Shown: positions 33,306-45,231 of the stretch, piece after piece
Position numbering within the stretch: the stretch's first letter is position 1
How the letters are laid out: each line of letters begins with the position of its first letter
Assembly: GCF_010015585.1 (NCBI RefSeq)
Contig: NW_022985086.1
Location: forward strand, 1 to 53,682
Source of the DNA: Eremomyces bilateralis CBS 781.70
Taxonomy: Eukaryota > Ascomycota > Dothideomycetes > Eremomycetales > Eremomycetaceae
Direction: 5' to 3'
Length of the DNA stretch: 53,682 bases
Position numbers and translations under genes: made by a program
The notes under the pieces: generated by a model
Told to the model about the DNA's origin: nothing
Databases searched by the model: none
What the model saw: only the letters and a program-made list of their open reading frames with translations

Positions 33306-35200
33306 ATGGCTAGCGGCTCCATCCCCCACCATCCCAATATCCACAAACAATGGCGGCATCTGATTTATGGCCCACTATCGAAGCTGCCAGGCAGCAGCAA
33401 CCAGTCCCGATATATTCTTATCGTTGACGCGCTTGATGAGTGCGAGGACGAGAATGACATCCGGACTATTCTAGAACTATTAGCGGAGGCTCAATCCTTA
33501 GAGACGGTCCAGCTTCGAGTATTCTTAACCAGCCGGCCTGAGGTTCCCATCCGCAACAGCTTCGACCATCCTAGATGCCGTGCATCAGGATTTTGTACTC
33601 CACAAAATATCGTCGTCGATTGTCGATCACGATATCCGCATATTCTTGCGGCACGAGCTCGAACGTATTGCTCATAGGCACTATCCTGATGCTGGCTGGC
33701 TGGCGAGCAGAACGTTGAGCAACTCGTTGAACAACTCGTTCACAGTGCAAATGGGCTATTCATCTGGGCGGCCACTGCATGCCGCTTCATCCGCGAAGGG
33801 GAAAGCTTTGCAGCAAAGAGACTAAACATAATCCTAAACCATAGCAGCACTGCAATTAATGCGCCGGAGAAGCATCTCAACGAGATCTATACTACTGTTC
33901 TTCGCCACTGTATATCTCCAGCCTATTCAGATGAAGAGGTAGAAGAGCGATTATCTAAGCTGAGAAGCCTGCTTGGAAGCATTGTGACTATTCTCTCCGC
34001 TCTCTGCCCAGTCTTTAAGCAAACTACTCAGGATCCCTCAAGACAAAGTAGATCAAACACTTGCTGATCTCCACGCGATTCTCGACATTCCTAAAGAGCA
34101 AAGCCGTCCACCCCGTATTCATCATCCTTCATTCCGGGGTTTCCTTTACGAAAAGACGAGATGCGGAGATTTTTGGGTCGACGAGAAGCAAGCGCACCAG
34201 GCCCTAGCCACAAAATGTATACAACTCATATCTAAATCGCTCAAACGAGATATTCTTGATATTGACCCGCCAGGAGCACTTGTGGCTGACGTTGAAACCT
34301 GTCATGTGGAGAATCACCTTCTTCCATATGTTCCGTATGCATGTCTTTATTGGGTACAGCATCTTCGGAGGAGCGGTGCTCATCTCGAAGTCCAAGTACA
34401 CCGTTTCATACAGGAGCACCTGCTCCACTGGCTAGAGGCCCTTGGATGGATGGGGAAGATTTCGGAAGGAGTCTATGCTATCGCATCTTTAGAGTCATTT
34501 GCTTCGGTCAGTACTCCTCCAGCGCAGCGAAAGTTTACGCTAACAATTCGGTTAGTCAAGTGAACTGTCCTGGTCTTTCGGATTTCATCGATGATACGAA
34601 GCGGTTCGTCCTCTATAACCGGCCAGCTATCGAGCAGGCTCCCCTTCAGACGTACTGCAGTGCCCTCGCCTTCGCACCGGCGAAGAGCATAATAAAGGAG
34701 AAGTTTAAACAATGCATACCTAGATGGATACGAAGGTTGCCAAGGGTAGTGGAGAAGTGGAATGCCGTGCTGCAGACGCTCGAGGGCCATACAGGCGGGG
34801 TCTGGACTATGGCCTTCTCACCGGACGGCAAGACACTGGCGTCGGACTCGAGCGACAGCACAGCCAAGCTGTGGGACGCCGGATGGGCGCGCTGCTGCAG
34901 ACGCCCGAGGGCCATGCGGACGTGATCTGGGCCGTAGCCTTCTCGCCGGACGGCACCTCTCCCCAGGCCAATGTTGGTTCGTTCAATCTTTCATTATCTA
35001 TCTCTGATGGGACAGCTGTTTCCCAACCACAGGATCGACCCTTCATCTTCGTTGAGGACCAATGGGTGAGTTGTCGTTATACTGACCGGGTTCTTTGGCT
35101 TCCACCCGAGCATCGGCCATACTGCGTTGCTATTTATGGGGGCATTGTTGGGTTTGGGTACCTGTCTGGAAGAGTTTCAATCATGGAATTCGCTTTCTGA
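33306..35200 (+). pseudogene. Decayed NACHT-WD40 NOD-like receptor (NLR) gene with collapsed WD40 array
   Basis: The relic reads in order through a fungal NLR but switches frame several times. It opens inside the NACHT domain: QWRHLIYGPLSKL, the Walker B-type YILIVDALDECEDE and RVFLTSRPEVPIR. NACHT-distal helices follow ([65 protein letters not shown]). Next come one full WD40 repeat ([20 protein letters not shown]...) and part of a second ([17 protein letters not shown]). It then jumps straight to the typical end, VLWLPPEHRPYCVAIYGG...SGRVSIMEF. The N-terminal effector domain, Walker A and most repeats are missing. Intact relatives work in self/non-self recognition and cell death. At least three frame changes are visible, so no product is expected. 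Confidence 0.85.
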
Positions 35201-36344
35201 TATTTTCTTAAGATTTCATTAACCTCCCCCCTCACCACCGTTATGGATAAATGTCCCTATACTCTATGAATAGCACGGGTGGCGACTGCTAATTAAGTGT
35301 TTGAAATCAAAGTTGGGTGGCTCTTTATTATATACACAAACCCCGAAAATCATTGTCTGGTTCTCGTTTAGAGAAGGATTCGCCAGTGACAGCTTGGGGG
35401 GGGTTTCGTTTACTGTTAAGCGCATGTAAATGCCATACAACCTTGTACAGAAACGCATTCGCTAATTCCAGTATAGATTTCGGGGCTTACGTCGCGAACA
35501 ATCGCCCATCGACGACTAGAATCGGGGGAAAGAATTTTGAGCAGGCTCGACAATGGCTTTCGACATGTCTCCAGCACCACCAAAGGGCTGTCCCCAGTCG
35601 AGCCATCACGAACTACCAACGCGACTCGTCAAGGTCAAAAGACGAAATGGGAAGATAGTTGCATGATTGTGCAACGGTTCCAAACTCTCCCCATAGTCCC
35701 CGTGTCCCACACTCAGTCATTGCCAGGGAGAGACCGCCAGTATCGTAGAAGAGTTGCTGGATAGATACTGCTCTCAAAATATTCGACCAGGAAACCTTTC
35801 CTGCTCGGCATGGCACCGATTCCAAAATCTCCATGAGATGAATAGCGTGGCCGATAAAGATTAACAGAACAGCAGCAATTCGACTGCACGATGGCAGATA
35901 CTAGGTTGTGCGTCCTGTGAATCGTTCTTCTGCCTACGTAGACTTGTTTTGGCGCTTTGCTGAAAGATCGGAAAGGCTTAGCTCGGATGATAGGCCTGGA
36001 ACCCTTTGGGGGAGCGGTTAGATTGACAAAATCACGCGAGTATCGCGTCCTGCAAAGGCCTTTCGGCTTTCCTGCGACCTCCGAGACAGCCATCATTGCG
36101 GACGTGGTCTCCGAACCGGGAGACGAGACACATCCTCATGGACGCGAGCGCGAAGAAGTTGAGGGTCTGCCACACGAGCGTGTTCTTCATCTTTATTTCT
36201 CTCCAGCAGCGTCTGAGCGGCATGATCGTGGGCATCGGGGGATCTCCAAAGCGCCGGGAACAACGTCTCCGAGATAGAGGGCAGCAGCGGAATCCAGCAG
36301 AGCATCAAACGCTGCATAAATTCCTGTCACTGCACATTCGACGT
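35201..36344. other. Gene-poor region between NLR relic and CYC2
   Basis: No gene is supported in these 1.1 kb. A few frames of 60-130 codons occur on both strands without motifs. The part next to the NLR relic probably belonged to its 3' flank. Confidence 0.5.
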
Positions 36345-37403
36345 CTATAGCTTCCATACGGTCCAGTCCCGTAGATTTAGGCGGGCGAGGACTCCACCTA
36401 ACCGTCCTTGCTGTTCTTGGCCATCACGCCATACCTTCGGACCAGCCCAATAGTTGATGAAACCATCAGGGCCGGAGACAAACAGGACCTTCTTCCCACG
36501 AGAAGAAGGACTTGCAGGTGCGCTGGGCTTAGCTAGCGTCATGACCTCCTTGTAGTTGATGAACGTCCCCTCTTCGTCCACAAAGTACTGTATCCGTAGT
36601 CGCCCACCCGCTGAATCGGAGCCATCGTTCCAGCGTTTCTGTAACCCTTCGAGCTCCTCGACAATCGGGCTCTTGGGGCCAGCGGAAATCGCAACAGGGA
36701 TTTGCTTCGATCCAGATAGTCGATCTTTCCACGACTTCGAGGGGGGTACTACACTGCCCTCTCCACCAGCGCAATCTTCGCGTTGCCTACATGCCCACAA
36801 AATGGACATGCGAGCATTTGGATACTGCGACAGCGCGTATGCCATTTGCATAGCTGGAGCAATCCCCGTCCCTCCAGCAAGAAAGACAACCTCTTCTATA
36901 TCGCCATCCACAGCGAGTTCATTATGCGGTCCTCGGAGGTCTAGCTTTCCAGCTATTGGTAGGCGGTGGATGTAGGAGGACATTTCTCCAGGGTTATACG
37001 CGCGGACGTATAGACGGAGCTTGATCGAGTTGGAATGGTTCGTAGAGCCATCATCGTCGAGTAAAGGGGGTAGCGGCGTGTAATCCCTCCCGATTTGAAG
37101 TTGGGGCTGCTTAATCTGCACGCTCCAAAGCGTTCTCCAGAAACGTTCGTTGAAAGCTTGAAGCTTATCGGCCTCGTCTTTGCCGGGGATGTGCTGGCGT
37201 AGGGTGAATATGGCGCTTGTAGAGGAAACGGGCTGCTTTGACTCGAGGGTGAATTGTGAGAAGTAGTCCGGATCGAAGGTTCGACTCGCGGTGCTACGAT
37301 CTGCGAATGATCGTCTGTACCATGTTCCGAAGAAAGCTGCGCCGCCGAAGCATGCGATTGCTCCAATGGTGGGTCGTAGACTCCGCAGCTTCGATGGATT
37401 CAT
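36345..37403 (-). CDS. cyc2: Cyc2-like mitochondrial cytochrome c import/haem attachment factor
   Basis: A single exon of 352 aa. An N-terminal basic stretch and one hydrophobic segment (IGAIACFGGAAFFGTWY, about residues 13-29) suit an inner-membrane anchor. A ferredoxin reductase-like FAD domain follows (about 45-165, with RLYVRAYNPGEMSSY). The nucleotide-binding motif VVFLAGGTGIAPAMQMAYAL lies near 170-190, and VLFVSGPDGFI comes close to the end. Yeast Cyc2 is a flavoprotein of the intermembrane-space face that supports haem attachment to cytochrome c. It lies head to tail with AIM32, another mitochondrial redox gene, 296 bp downstream of that gene's stop. Confidence 0.85.
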   Translation of the reverse strand: MNPSKLRSLRPTIGAIACFGGAAFFGTWYRRSFADRSTASRTFDPDYFSQFTLESKQPVSSTSAIFTLRQHIPGKDEADKLQAFNERFWRTLWSVQIKQPQLQIGRDYTPLPPLLDDDGSTNHSNSIKLRLYVRAYNPGEMSSYIHRLPIAGKLDLRGPHNELAVDGDIEEVVFLAGGTGIAPAMQMAYALSQYPNARMSILWACRQREDCAGGEGSVVPPSKSWKDRLSGSKQIPVAISAGPKSPIVEELEGLQKRWNDGSDSAGGRLRIQYFVDEEGTFINYKEVMTLAKPSAPASPSSRGKKVLFVSGPDGFINYWAGPKVWRDGQEQQGRLGGVLARLNLRDWTVWKL

Positions 37404-37699
37404 GGATGGCGTCGAAATATTTCACTTAAACGGAGGAAGAGATGTTCGGGAAGAATCCGCAGAACTGGGGAAGTTGATACGGCTCGGAGCTTGGACGTAA
37501 ACTCCGAAGAAAATGCGAACGTGCCATATCATTGCTATGGAGAGAGAATGGTAAAAAAGTTCTGGGGCGTATTGAACAGTAGATATTGAATATCTAATAC
37601 AAGATGGATTAAGGGTGGAATTATTGATGGAGTGGCGTCAAGTTGCTATCCTCGCTGCATGACTCTCTACATCTATTTGTACAAGGCTCTATCGTCATG

Positions 37700-38765
37700 C
37701 TATAATCTCAGCGGCTCACTATGCCGCCCTATTCCACCCCGGAACAGTTCTTTGATCACTCTTCCTTCTTGGATGGTTTCTTTAATGATCCCCTCCACGT
37801 GCTTTGGCTCGACCCGTCCATACCAAATCCCCTTGCCCGACAGCCCATGACTGCTGCTCGAGTTCGGCATGTAGATGATGACATTGCCCGCGAACTTATG
37901 CCCGCCAATATGACTGATGAGACCAACTCTTGCTGTAAGCGCCGTCTCCGGCCTTGAGCTACTCTGCCCATTCTCCGGAGCGGATCCCGGCGGATCTTGC
38001 CGCACATCGAAGCCGGCCATCGCAAGCTTATCCTCGAACTCAGCTTGTAATAAAGGTCCCAGGACACCACATCTGTTGTCTCGTGCTCCATGGCCGCAAA
38101 TGAGGACAGTTACGTCCTGCACGGGCTTGACATCGAGCTCGGACCGAAAGCTTTCGTCCCTGGTCAGGCCAGCTTTCTGTTCCGGAGACAAGACGTCATG
38201 GTGTTTGTGGAGCGTTGTCGGGAGCAGATATCCCTTGACTAGCGCCTCCATTGCGGGGGATGTATTCTCGATCCGAGGGAAGTATTGAAAGCTGGGGAAT
38301 AGGAGAACGGAGCTGGTATCTGCGGTCGAGTCGGTCGGTTTCAACGACGATGTGGAGGTCAATACATTATGAAATGGCTACTTGAATCGTTAGCAGCGCA
38401 GAAAACACGTTCGATACGGGACACTAACGAACATCGGTGTACTTCCCTCCTCTCCCAAACGCCCCCTTTAGTGCCGCGACGACCGGAGTGGACTCATCGT
38501 CCTCTATCCTGCTCGGCCAATCGCTTCGTCCCGTCGAAACCAGCACATGCTCCGAATATGGAGCTACGCTATTGCCCATCACAGTCTTATGGTCGATATC
38601 CAGATCCGCTGGCATCGGCCTGCAGGAACATGTTGCAGGCGGACATGTTGCGGTCACCGGAAGGGGCGGCGGGATATGAATGCGTGCTCGACTATAAGCT
38701 CGTCGCAGTCTCGCGGCGGAGAATTTGGGGGACTGGCGCCATAGAACGCATGCTGAGGTATGCAT
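37700..38765 (-). CDS. aim32: AIM32-like sucrase/ferredoxin-like thioredoxin-fold protein
   Basis: Two exons (38433-38765, 37700-38377) give 336 aa. The best junction, judged by the family block KYTDPFHNVL, uses the donor GTTCGT (55-nt intron, TAG acceptor). A neighbouring GTTAGT donor would break the frame. The N-terminus starting MHTSACVLWR is rich in Arg/Ser and lacks acidic residues, as expected of a mitochondrial presequence. A Cys-rich CPPATCSC segment follows. The C-terminal thioredoxin-like part carries ICGHGARDNRCG and HIGGHKFAGNVIIY, the conserved Cys/His blocks thought to hold a 2Fe-2S cluster. Yeast Aim32 acts in mitochondrial redox quality control. In-frame sequence continues upstream of the chosen Met, but only with a non-ATG start. 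Confidence 0.85.
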
Positions 38766-39290
38766 TCCGTGAATTCCACCGCAGGGTCGGAAAGCGGAAG
38801 GTTTGGGGAAGTTGCTTCCTGGAACCACGGAGAAGCACGGCAATTAAAGAACGATGCTCTTGGGGGTTGGTGAATTGAATGGTATATATAGACGAGTCAG
38901 CAACAAAATCCTGGCGTCGTCATTATTCCTTGTTGCTTGACTTTCGCACTACGACCTATTCGAGTAATATCGGCGTTAACAGTTATGGGGACAATGGAGA
39001 CAAGCCTTGATGATTGCGCACCGTAAACCTATTTAGGACGGGCCAAGCGGCTGGATGAATTGTCCACCGTGACTAACTGGTCTGGTCGTTGATGTGGGCG
39101 AACATTAACACTGCCCTCGGGATTCTACATTCAATTGCCGGATACGCATGGATTCTACAGTGAACAACTAGCATACAGGATAGTCGTACATAGACACCGG
39201 CATAAACAGGCGTAGTGGCCATGATTCTGTATCGTTACTAGGCCGAGCTAAAGACAGATTCCGCCCGAATGACCAGAGTCGTTAGAGATG
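38766..39290. other. Intergenic region, no gene seen
   Basis: This 0.5-kb stretch lies between the SAE2 3' end and the AIM32 start. It probably holds the AIM32 promoter. Nothing else was recognised. Confidence 0.5.
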
Positions 39291-41688
39291 TCATACTTCA
39301 TCCCTGAATACCCATCTGCCCCCCCCTCGAAGTGCTATCCGTGCCCTCTCCTGCACCTCCTTAGCATTCGCTTCCTTTGCTTCCTTCCTCTGCTTCTCCA
39401 ACTCCTGCGTGCTTGGCATATCCGTCCTCCAATACAGCGGCGGCGTCGGCCTGCGCGTGAACGCCTGACGGTGCCTGCCATATTTCTCGGACAACCAATC
39501 TGCCCGCGCCTCGGAGACCGTGTCCTTCAAGCCCTTTGCGTTCATGGAGGAGAGGAGATCGAAGGAAAACGCTTGGCCGAGGTAGTTCTTCAGGACGCGG
39601 ATGTCGTTGGGATGGAGTGCGGTTTTGGTACCGCCGACTCGGGCGGTGACGATGAAGTTGCCTTGGTCGTCGCGTTCGTGCTCCTCGGCGGAAATGCTCT
39701 CCTGCGAGGAGGCGAACCCCTTCGGCACGTCGAACATTTCGGGTCCGGCGTTTTCGGCCATGGCCAGGAAGTTTTGCCCGCAACACGATGGATCGGTGCA
39801 GCCGGGGAGGCATTTTCGTGCATGGCCACGGACGACCTCGCTAAATGCATGCATTATGCCCTCGTTCAGGTTGGGGTTGACCCGGAAGTCTTCTAGATTT
39901 AGCTCGCGGACAGGAAGATCGCGAAGCCGCTTTGTCGGGAATTGTTTACTAGGACCTCCCACTTCAGTGGAGGCTACCCTCGTCCGGGGCGGCGCGGACT
40001 GTGGGGTTGGGACGTTTGCAACCTGTTTACTTCTTGTCTTCCGGGCCGTTCTCGGCTCCGGTGCGTGGCTCGGAAGTGATTTTCGCAGGCGTCGATCAGC
40101 ACTAGGACTGCGTCGCGGAGTGATCGTCTGTCTTGGGGATGGCTCGGCAGCCGCGAGTAGTGTGAACAGGCGATCTTCAGAGCGGACGTTCTTCTCTTGA
40201 TGTGGAGTATTCGTCTGATCTGTGAGGGTCGCATCTTCAGCCAAATAGCCAATCTTGTGCTCACTGCTTCCCATCTTACGCCTACTCCCTCTCCTGCTCT
40301 CTGATATCGTAGCTCGAGGTAGGAAATTTGCGTCAATAGGATGGAGGAACCTTTCTTGTGGAATTCGTTTTGATGCGTTCAAGGTAGCTTGATGTTGGTC
40401 AAACACCATATCGTCTTCTGCTTCATTCCATTCGGGATCGCTTTGCGGCCGGGGTAGAGCTGCGGGTGTTTGCAAATGAGATCCGCTTACCCGGCGACGG
40501 TCGTCGCCTGTCATTCTCTGGCTTTCCTCGGCTGGGAGGCTACACGCTCGATCAGGTATACCAACGGAACTAGATGAGAGTTGCGCAGAAAGGGGAGGCG
40601 CCATCTTCATTCGTTTCCGTGGTGAGAACTTCGAGAACTGCGTCTCATCATCCAGCGTCTCAACCCGTCCCAAGGTTCTCTTCATGCCTTCAGTGGCCTG
40701 GCTGCTCATTGTTTCTTCCTTGACAACGATGGGGTCTTCTGGCGATCCTCGCGATGGGTCGGCCGTGCTTGAAGTGCGAGCTGGTCGTCTCCGTGGCAAT
40801 AGACGCTCCGATACAACGACCGGTTCGTCCTCATCTCTTTGGTTAAGGGATTCTTCCTGGGCTCCTAAAGACAATGGCTCGCCTTCGGTCGCCTGGCTCG
40901 ACTTCACGACGTCATTTGTCGAATAGCCTATGATTCTTTCCATTGGCATATTCTGGCCATTTGGCAACGTAGATTGCTTGGACAGCTCCATTGTCGTCCG
41001 ATGAATGTTGTCAGCGGGCGGGTGGTCGATCGAAGAACTCAGTCTTTGACGTTCTTCAATATCATAGTGCCGTGCAACTGACGGCGACTCGGGTATGACT
41101 AGCGGATCAGGTAAAGGATTCGAAGCTAGGGACATAATATTCCTGGGGGGTGTAGTCGCCCGCCCTGCGCTACTGGTGCAGTCGCGAAATCCTTTCATCT
41201 GCGAGACAACTCCTGGCCCGCAGCACACGCCATGTTTCTTCTCGAAGTATTTCTGCCATGACACCACCAATGTCTTGGCCTCCTTCAACCGCTTCACTGC
41301 CAGATCGGTGCTGGTTTGGAGGTTGGCATTGGTTTCTGTCAATGCGTTTATATTCCGTTGAAGTTCTTCATAATTGACTGTCGAGTCCGGGTCATTCGTG
41401 CGGCCTTTTGTTGCCGATCTAGAGAGCAGCTGTTCCCGAAGACGGCGGTTTTCCTCTTCGAGCGATTCATTTGAATGCCGTAATACATCAATCGTATCAT
41501 CTTTGTCCTTAATTCGTCCCTCGCATAGCTTCACTGCGAAATGTTAACGTTGGACCCCGCTTCAGCCGCAAAGCATGATTACCATGTTCTTTGAGTTGAG
41601 AGAGGCTGTCTTCGAATACACCGGAGACGTTCTTCAGTGCTATCGTAATAGCATTGTTTTGATGCTGCAACCACTCCTCCGACGCCAT
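39291..41688 (-). CDS. sae2: DNA end-resection factor Sae2/CtIP/Ctp1
   Basis: Two exons (41583-41688, 39291-41533) with a 49-nt intron give 782 aa. Residues 1 to about 120 form a coiled coil (ALKNVSGVFEDSLSQLKEH, then SLEEENRRLREQLLS), the tetramerisation region. A long disordered Ser/Pro/Arg-rich middle has many SP/TP and SQ sites, fitting CDK and ATM/ATR control. The C-terminal domain has the family hallmarks: HARKCLPGCTDPSCC, then KYGRHRQAF and RPTPPLYWR, followed by a Lys/Glu-rich helix. The protein activates the Mre11-Rad50-Nbs1 nuclease at double-strand breaks. It shares a 496-bp bidirectional promoter with the F-box gene. Confidence 0.92.
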
Positions 41689-42184
41689 CTGCAGCGATCG
41701 AATCCGACAAATATCATCCAGGCTAAAATGCAGAGCAGTGGCAACGCGGAGGATGGTTCTTAGCCACGAATGGAGCCTGTACGAATCGAGATCGCAGTCA
41801 TTATATGTCGTAATGGTCGTTGCGAGGGAAGGCGCATTGGGTTTCGTGAGTGTTGTGAATGTTGAAAATCCGATACATCCACGGCATCCACAGGATCCAG
41901 CGCATCCAGGGCGTCTGATACATATATGAGACAATCGTTGACGCGCGAGTCGCGTCCAGAAAGTAGACGCGAAGTCAGGTGACATGCCAAGAATTGTTAT
42001 CAGATTGATCGATAAATGTTCAGGCCTGAGGCAGAAAGACCCACCGCCTCGTTCAATGACTTGGAGATATCAGATTGGCCACGTCCAACATCTCTGCGTA
42101 CATATCGAATGCTGATCGTCATTCTGCTATAAACCAGTCATATTTACTTCTAGGATTCAAACCGGTAAGCTGGGCGCTCGCGAA
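41689..42184. promoter_or_regulatory. Bidirectional promoter region between SAE2 and the F-box gene
   Basis: The two start codons are divergent and 496 bp apart, so both promoters must lie here. A tandem run of related CATCCAGCGCATCCAGGG-like segments occurs around 41870-41915, and a GCCTGAGGCA box lies at 42024-42033. No TATA box could be assigned. Confidence 0.45.
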
Positions 42185-43771
42185 ATGAAGCGAGACCTTG
42201 AGGATGCCTCGGATCAGCCGGTGCGGAAGAGGGTACGGCAGGTGGACCGGATATCGAGTCTGAGCGATGAGGTTCTGGTCCGGATCCTGTCTTTCCTGCC
42301 GATCGAGAGCCTTATCCACACCCAAAAGTGAGCCTCCAGGTCCCTGTCCCCGGCCTATCCACTGACACGAACACCCAGTATATCCCGTAAGTTCAACCGT
42401 ATCGGCGGCGATTCACAGCTGTGGAAAGCGCTCTACTACGACCGGTTCGTCCGCCCGCGCGCGTCCCGCATCCCGAACCTGAAAGAGTCGGAGCGCGTCT
42501 CGGAGCAGTTACATTTCTCCTCGAAGATCTCGAAATGGCTGGACGAGGAGAATCTGGTGAAGCGAGGGACGGAGACGAACTGGAAGCGGCAATACAAGCT
42601 GCGGCATAACTGGGCGAAAGGGACCTGTAACGTCGCGGAGCTCGAGGTGTCGGAGGAACCGCCGGTCCCGTCGTTGCTGGTTCGGTTCCACAAGGGCGTT
42701 ATATACACGGTCGACTCGGTCGGCGGGCTGCGGGCGTTTTCGGCGAAGACGAGGCAGCGACTGCTAGCGTGCTACAATCTCCAAGACGAGGAGCGAAATC
42801 CGCCGACGGCGATCGCGGTGGACGCACAGGATACCCAGGATGGGGCGCACAGAATTACCATCGGGTTTCAGAACGGTCGATTTTCCGTCTACGAACATTC
42901 GATCCGCTCCTCGACACTCTCCCCAGTATACACCCACCCCCCATCAAGCAACGGCGCGATCACAGCAGTCGCGCTATCCCTACCATTCATCCTCACCCTC
43001 TCCTCCACCCACCTCCTCTCCCTCTACCGCTTCCCTTCCCCCTCTCCCCTCTCCTCTCCCCACCTCCTCCACTCCTTCACCTCCCAAACCGTCTCCCCCC
43101 CCGTCTCCCTCTCCCTCCGCCAATCCCCAACTCTCCTCACCGCCTCCATCGCCTACCCTGTCTCCTCTCCCTTCCTCCCCTGGAAATCCGGCCTCCAAGA
43201 ACTCCGCCTCTCCCTCACCGGCGTCCTCCTCTCCTCCCGCACCGCCGTCGCGCACCCGCGCGCAGGAGAAAGCTCCGTAACCCCGAGTATCCCCCGCCTC
43301 GTCCGCCATTCCCGACCCACCGCGCTGAGCTACAGCCATCCGTATCTGCTCATGGCACACCCAGAGAACACGTTGACATTGTCGATGGTCACGTCGACGC
43401 CGGAGGGGCTGGCGATCTCCGCGGGGCGGGTACTCTGGGGGCATTTATCGGCAGTGACGGCGGCGCACGTGTCGCCAAAAGGGCGGGCGGTGAGCGTGGG
43501 ACGGGGGGAGGAGGGGGAGGTGCGGGTGTGGGAGTTGGAGGGGTTCGGGGGGCCACGGGGGGCGGAGGACGCGACCAGTGTGATTGTGGATCCGGGGGTG
43601 GAGGGGCCGGAGGAGATGTGTCCGGTGACGGCGGCGAGATATAATCGGGTGCAGCTGTGGCTGGGGCATGTGCCGCAGCCGGGGTGGGTGGGGTTTGATG
43701 AGGAGAATGTGGTGGTGTGGAAGGGGAGGGAGGAGGGGGGGCAGAAGGTGTTGATATACAATTTTGCATAG
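42185..43771 (+). CDS. F-box protein with WD40/beta-propeller-like C-terminus
   Basis: Two exons (42185-42327, 42379-43771; 51-nt intron) give 511 aa. The F-box lies at about residues 20-65: ISSLSDEVLVRILSFLPIES...NISRKFNRIGGDSQLWKAL. Such proteins bind Skp1 in SCF ubiquitin ligases. The rest is beta-rich with repeats recalling WD40 blades (LLVRFHKGVIYTVDSVGGLRAF; TIGFQNGRFSVYEHS; LWGHLSAVTAAHVSPKGRAVSVG; VRVWELEGF), and presumably holds a substrate. The coding strand changes abruptly: bases ~42950-43160 are almost all C and T, while ~43440-43750 are extremely G-rich, yet both stay open. The specific substrate is unknown. Confidence 0.8.
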
Positions 43772-44029
43772 AGCGAGCGGGAGTATCAGGATGAATGATG
43801 AGACGAATGTATGAATCATGTTCGTATCGTGTTGACGATGACGAGTGGCTGTGAGGCTCTAGTTACCGTCCTGAACTCCCGCGCAGGAATTACGCCCTGT
43901 ATGACTACCCTGCGATATGAAGGCAGGGCCACTTGTAGCGCCGAGTGATGTACCCACCAAGACCATAAATCTCAGACAGCAATCGGTGTACGGTACCCGT
44001 TTTGTGCGATCCAAGATGATGAACCCGAT

Positions 44030-45231
44030 TTATGACTTCTTCCCCTCACCCTCCTTTCCTTTCCCTTTCGTCTCCCCATTCACCCCATTCGCCTTCCCCT
44101 CCTTATCCTCCTCCTTCTTCTCCCCATCCTTCCCCTCCGCCTTCTCCTTCTCATCCTTCTCCGCCCCGGTCCCCGCATCCTTTTCCTCCTGCTGCTGCCG
44201 ATTCTGAATCTTATTCTCGATCAGATCGTGGAACGCCGTGATCGCACGGATCAAGCTGCTTAGGTAGATCGACATCAGCTGATCGTTCGTCTTGATGCTC
44301 ATCGCGCGCGACAGTTCCGAGTTATCCACCGTCGGCATCCCGGGCGTCGCGTCGGCCGTCGCCGCGGTGGGTTTGGGCGTCGAAAGGTTCGGGAGCAGGT
44401 TGAACACGTCTTGCAGGTTGCCGAGGATCGCGTGGTTCACGGGCAGTTCGCCGTCGAGGACTTTTTGGAGGTAGTGGCCGATGTCGCGGAGGCGGAGGTG
44501 CAGGCCTTGCAGGGATTGGAGCTGGGAGGTGATGCGGGTGGAGAGGGTGCCGACAGCGACGTCGCGGATGTCGCGGAGGAGGTGTTCAACGCCGATTTCT
44601 TCGGCCTCTTCGGCTTCGATGGTGGAGGGGGTGTGGACGAAGGTTTTGGTGGTGGTGGTGCCGTCCTGTTTGCTCTGTTAGACATGGAATATGAGATGTC
44701 ATGAATGGCAGCATACATCTTTGATTTCTTCCACGGCGAAGTAGGCATCTGTAGGTACGCCAACCTCTTTCGGTTGCACGTCGATGATCACAAGCAGAGG
44801 ATCGGAGGTGTATCGCTTGAACAGTTCGTTGATCTCCAAATCTGAGGCTCGTAGCTTCGGTCCGGAGTGATACCATCCTATTAACTTTTCCCGAGCGTTG
44901 ACCTTCTTGAACATGTCGTTCATCGACTCGACATAGTTGTGATCGAGGAACCACACCGATGGGTCTTTCTCGTCCTCCTCAAATGGCACTAAGGAAATTC
45001 GTTAGCGGATGGTGAGCTGGAGCTGATGGATGATAGATGGGACCTACCAGCAAAGCTATTGGACACTCGCACATTCCGACCATCGTTCTGGCCCAGTAGA
45101 ACACCCACTACTCGCTTCTTGGTGCCCTTTGCTGTTCTTCCATAGTGATCTGCAACCGAGAGAAGAACGAGCGGCGCAACGGAGACGGTTCGGGATGTTA
45201 ATGCGAGGGTTTCTGCTGTGGTGGCCGGCAT
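44030..45231 (-). CDS. rpn8: 26S proteasome regulatory subunit Rpn8 (MPN protein)
   Basis: Three exons (45048-45231, 44717-44988, 44030-44674) with introns of 59 and 42 nt give 366 aa. The MPN domain covers about residues 14-150 ([36 protein letters not shown]). The JAMM zinc ligands are absent (YHSGP instead of HxHP), as expected for the non-catalytic partner that dimerises with the deubiquitinase Rpn11 in the lid. The C-terminal half has the helical-bundle region ([18 protein letters not shown]). It ends in a long Lys/Glu/Gly-rich tail of the kind found in fungal Rpn8. The 42-nt second intron is the shortest in the window. Confidence 0.95.

Noticed and set aside
39288-39896. 202-codon plus-strand frame at the SAE2 3' end
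   Set aside because: Antisense shadow of the conserved SAE2 C-terminal domain, which is clearly the coding strand.
42769-43644. 291-codon frame overlapping the F-box gene on the same strand
   Set aside because: It is a Pro/Arg/Gly-rich shadow of the C-rich and G-rich F-box coding blocks.
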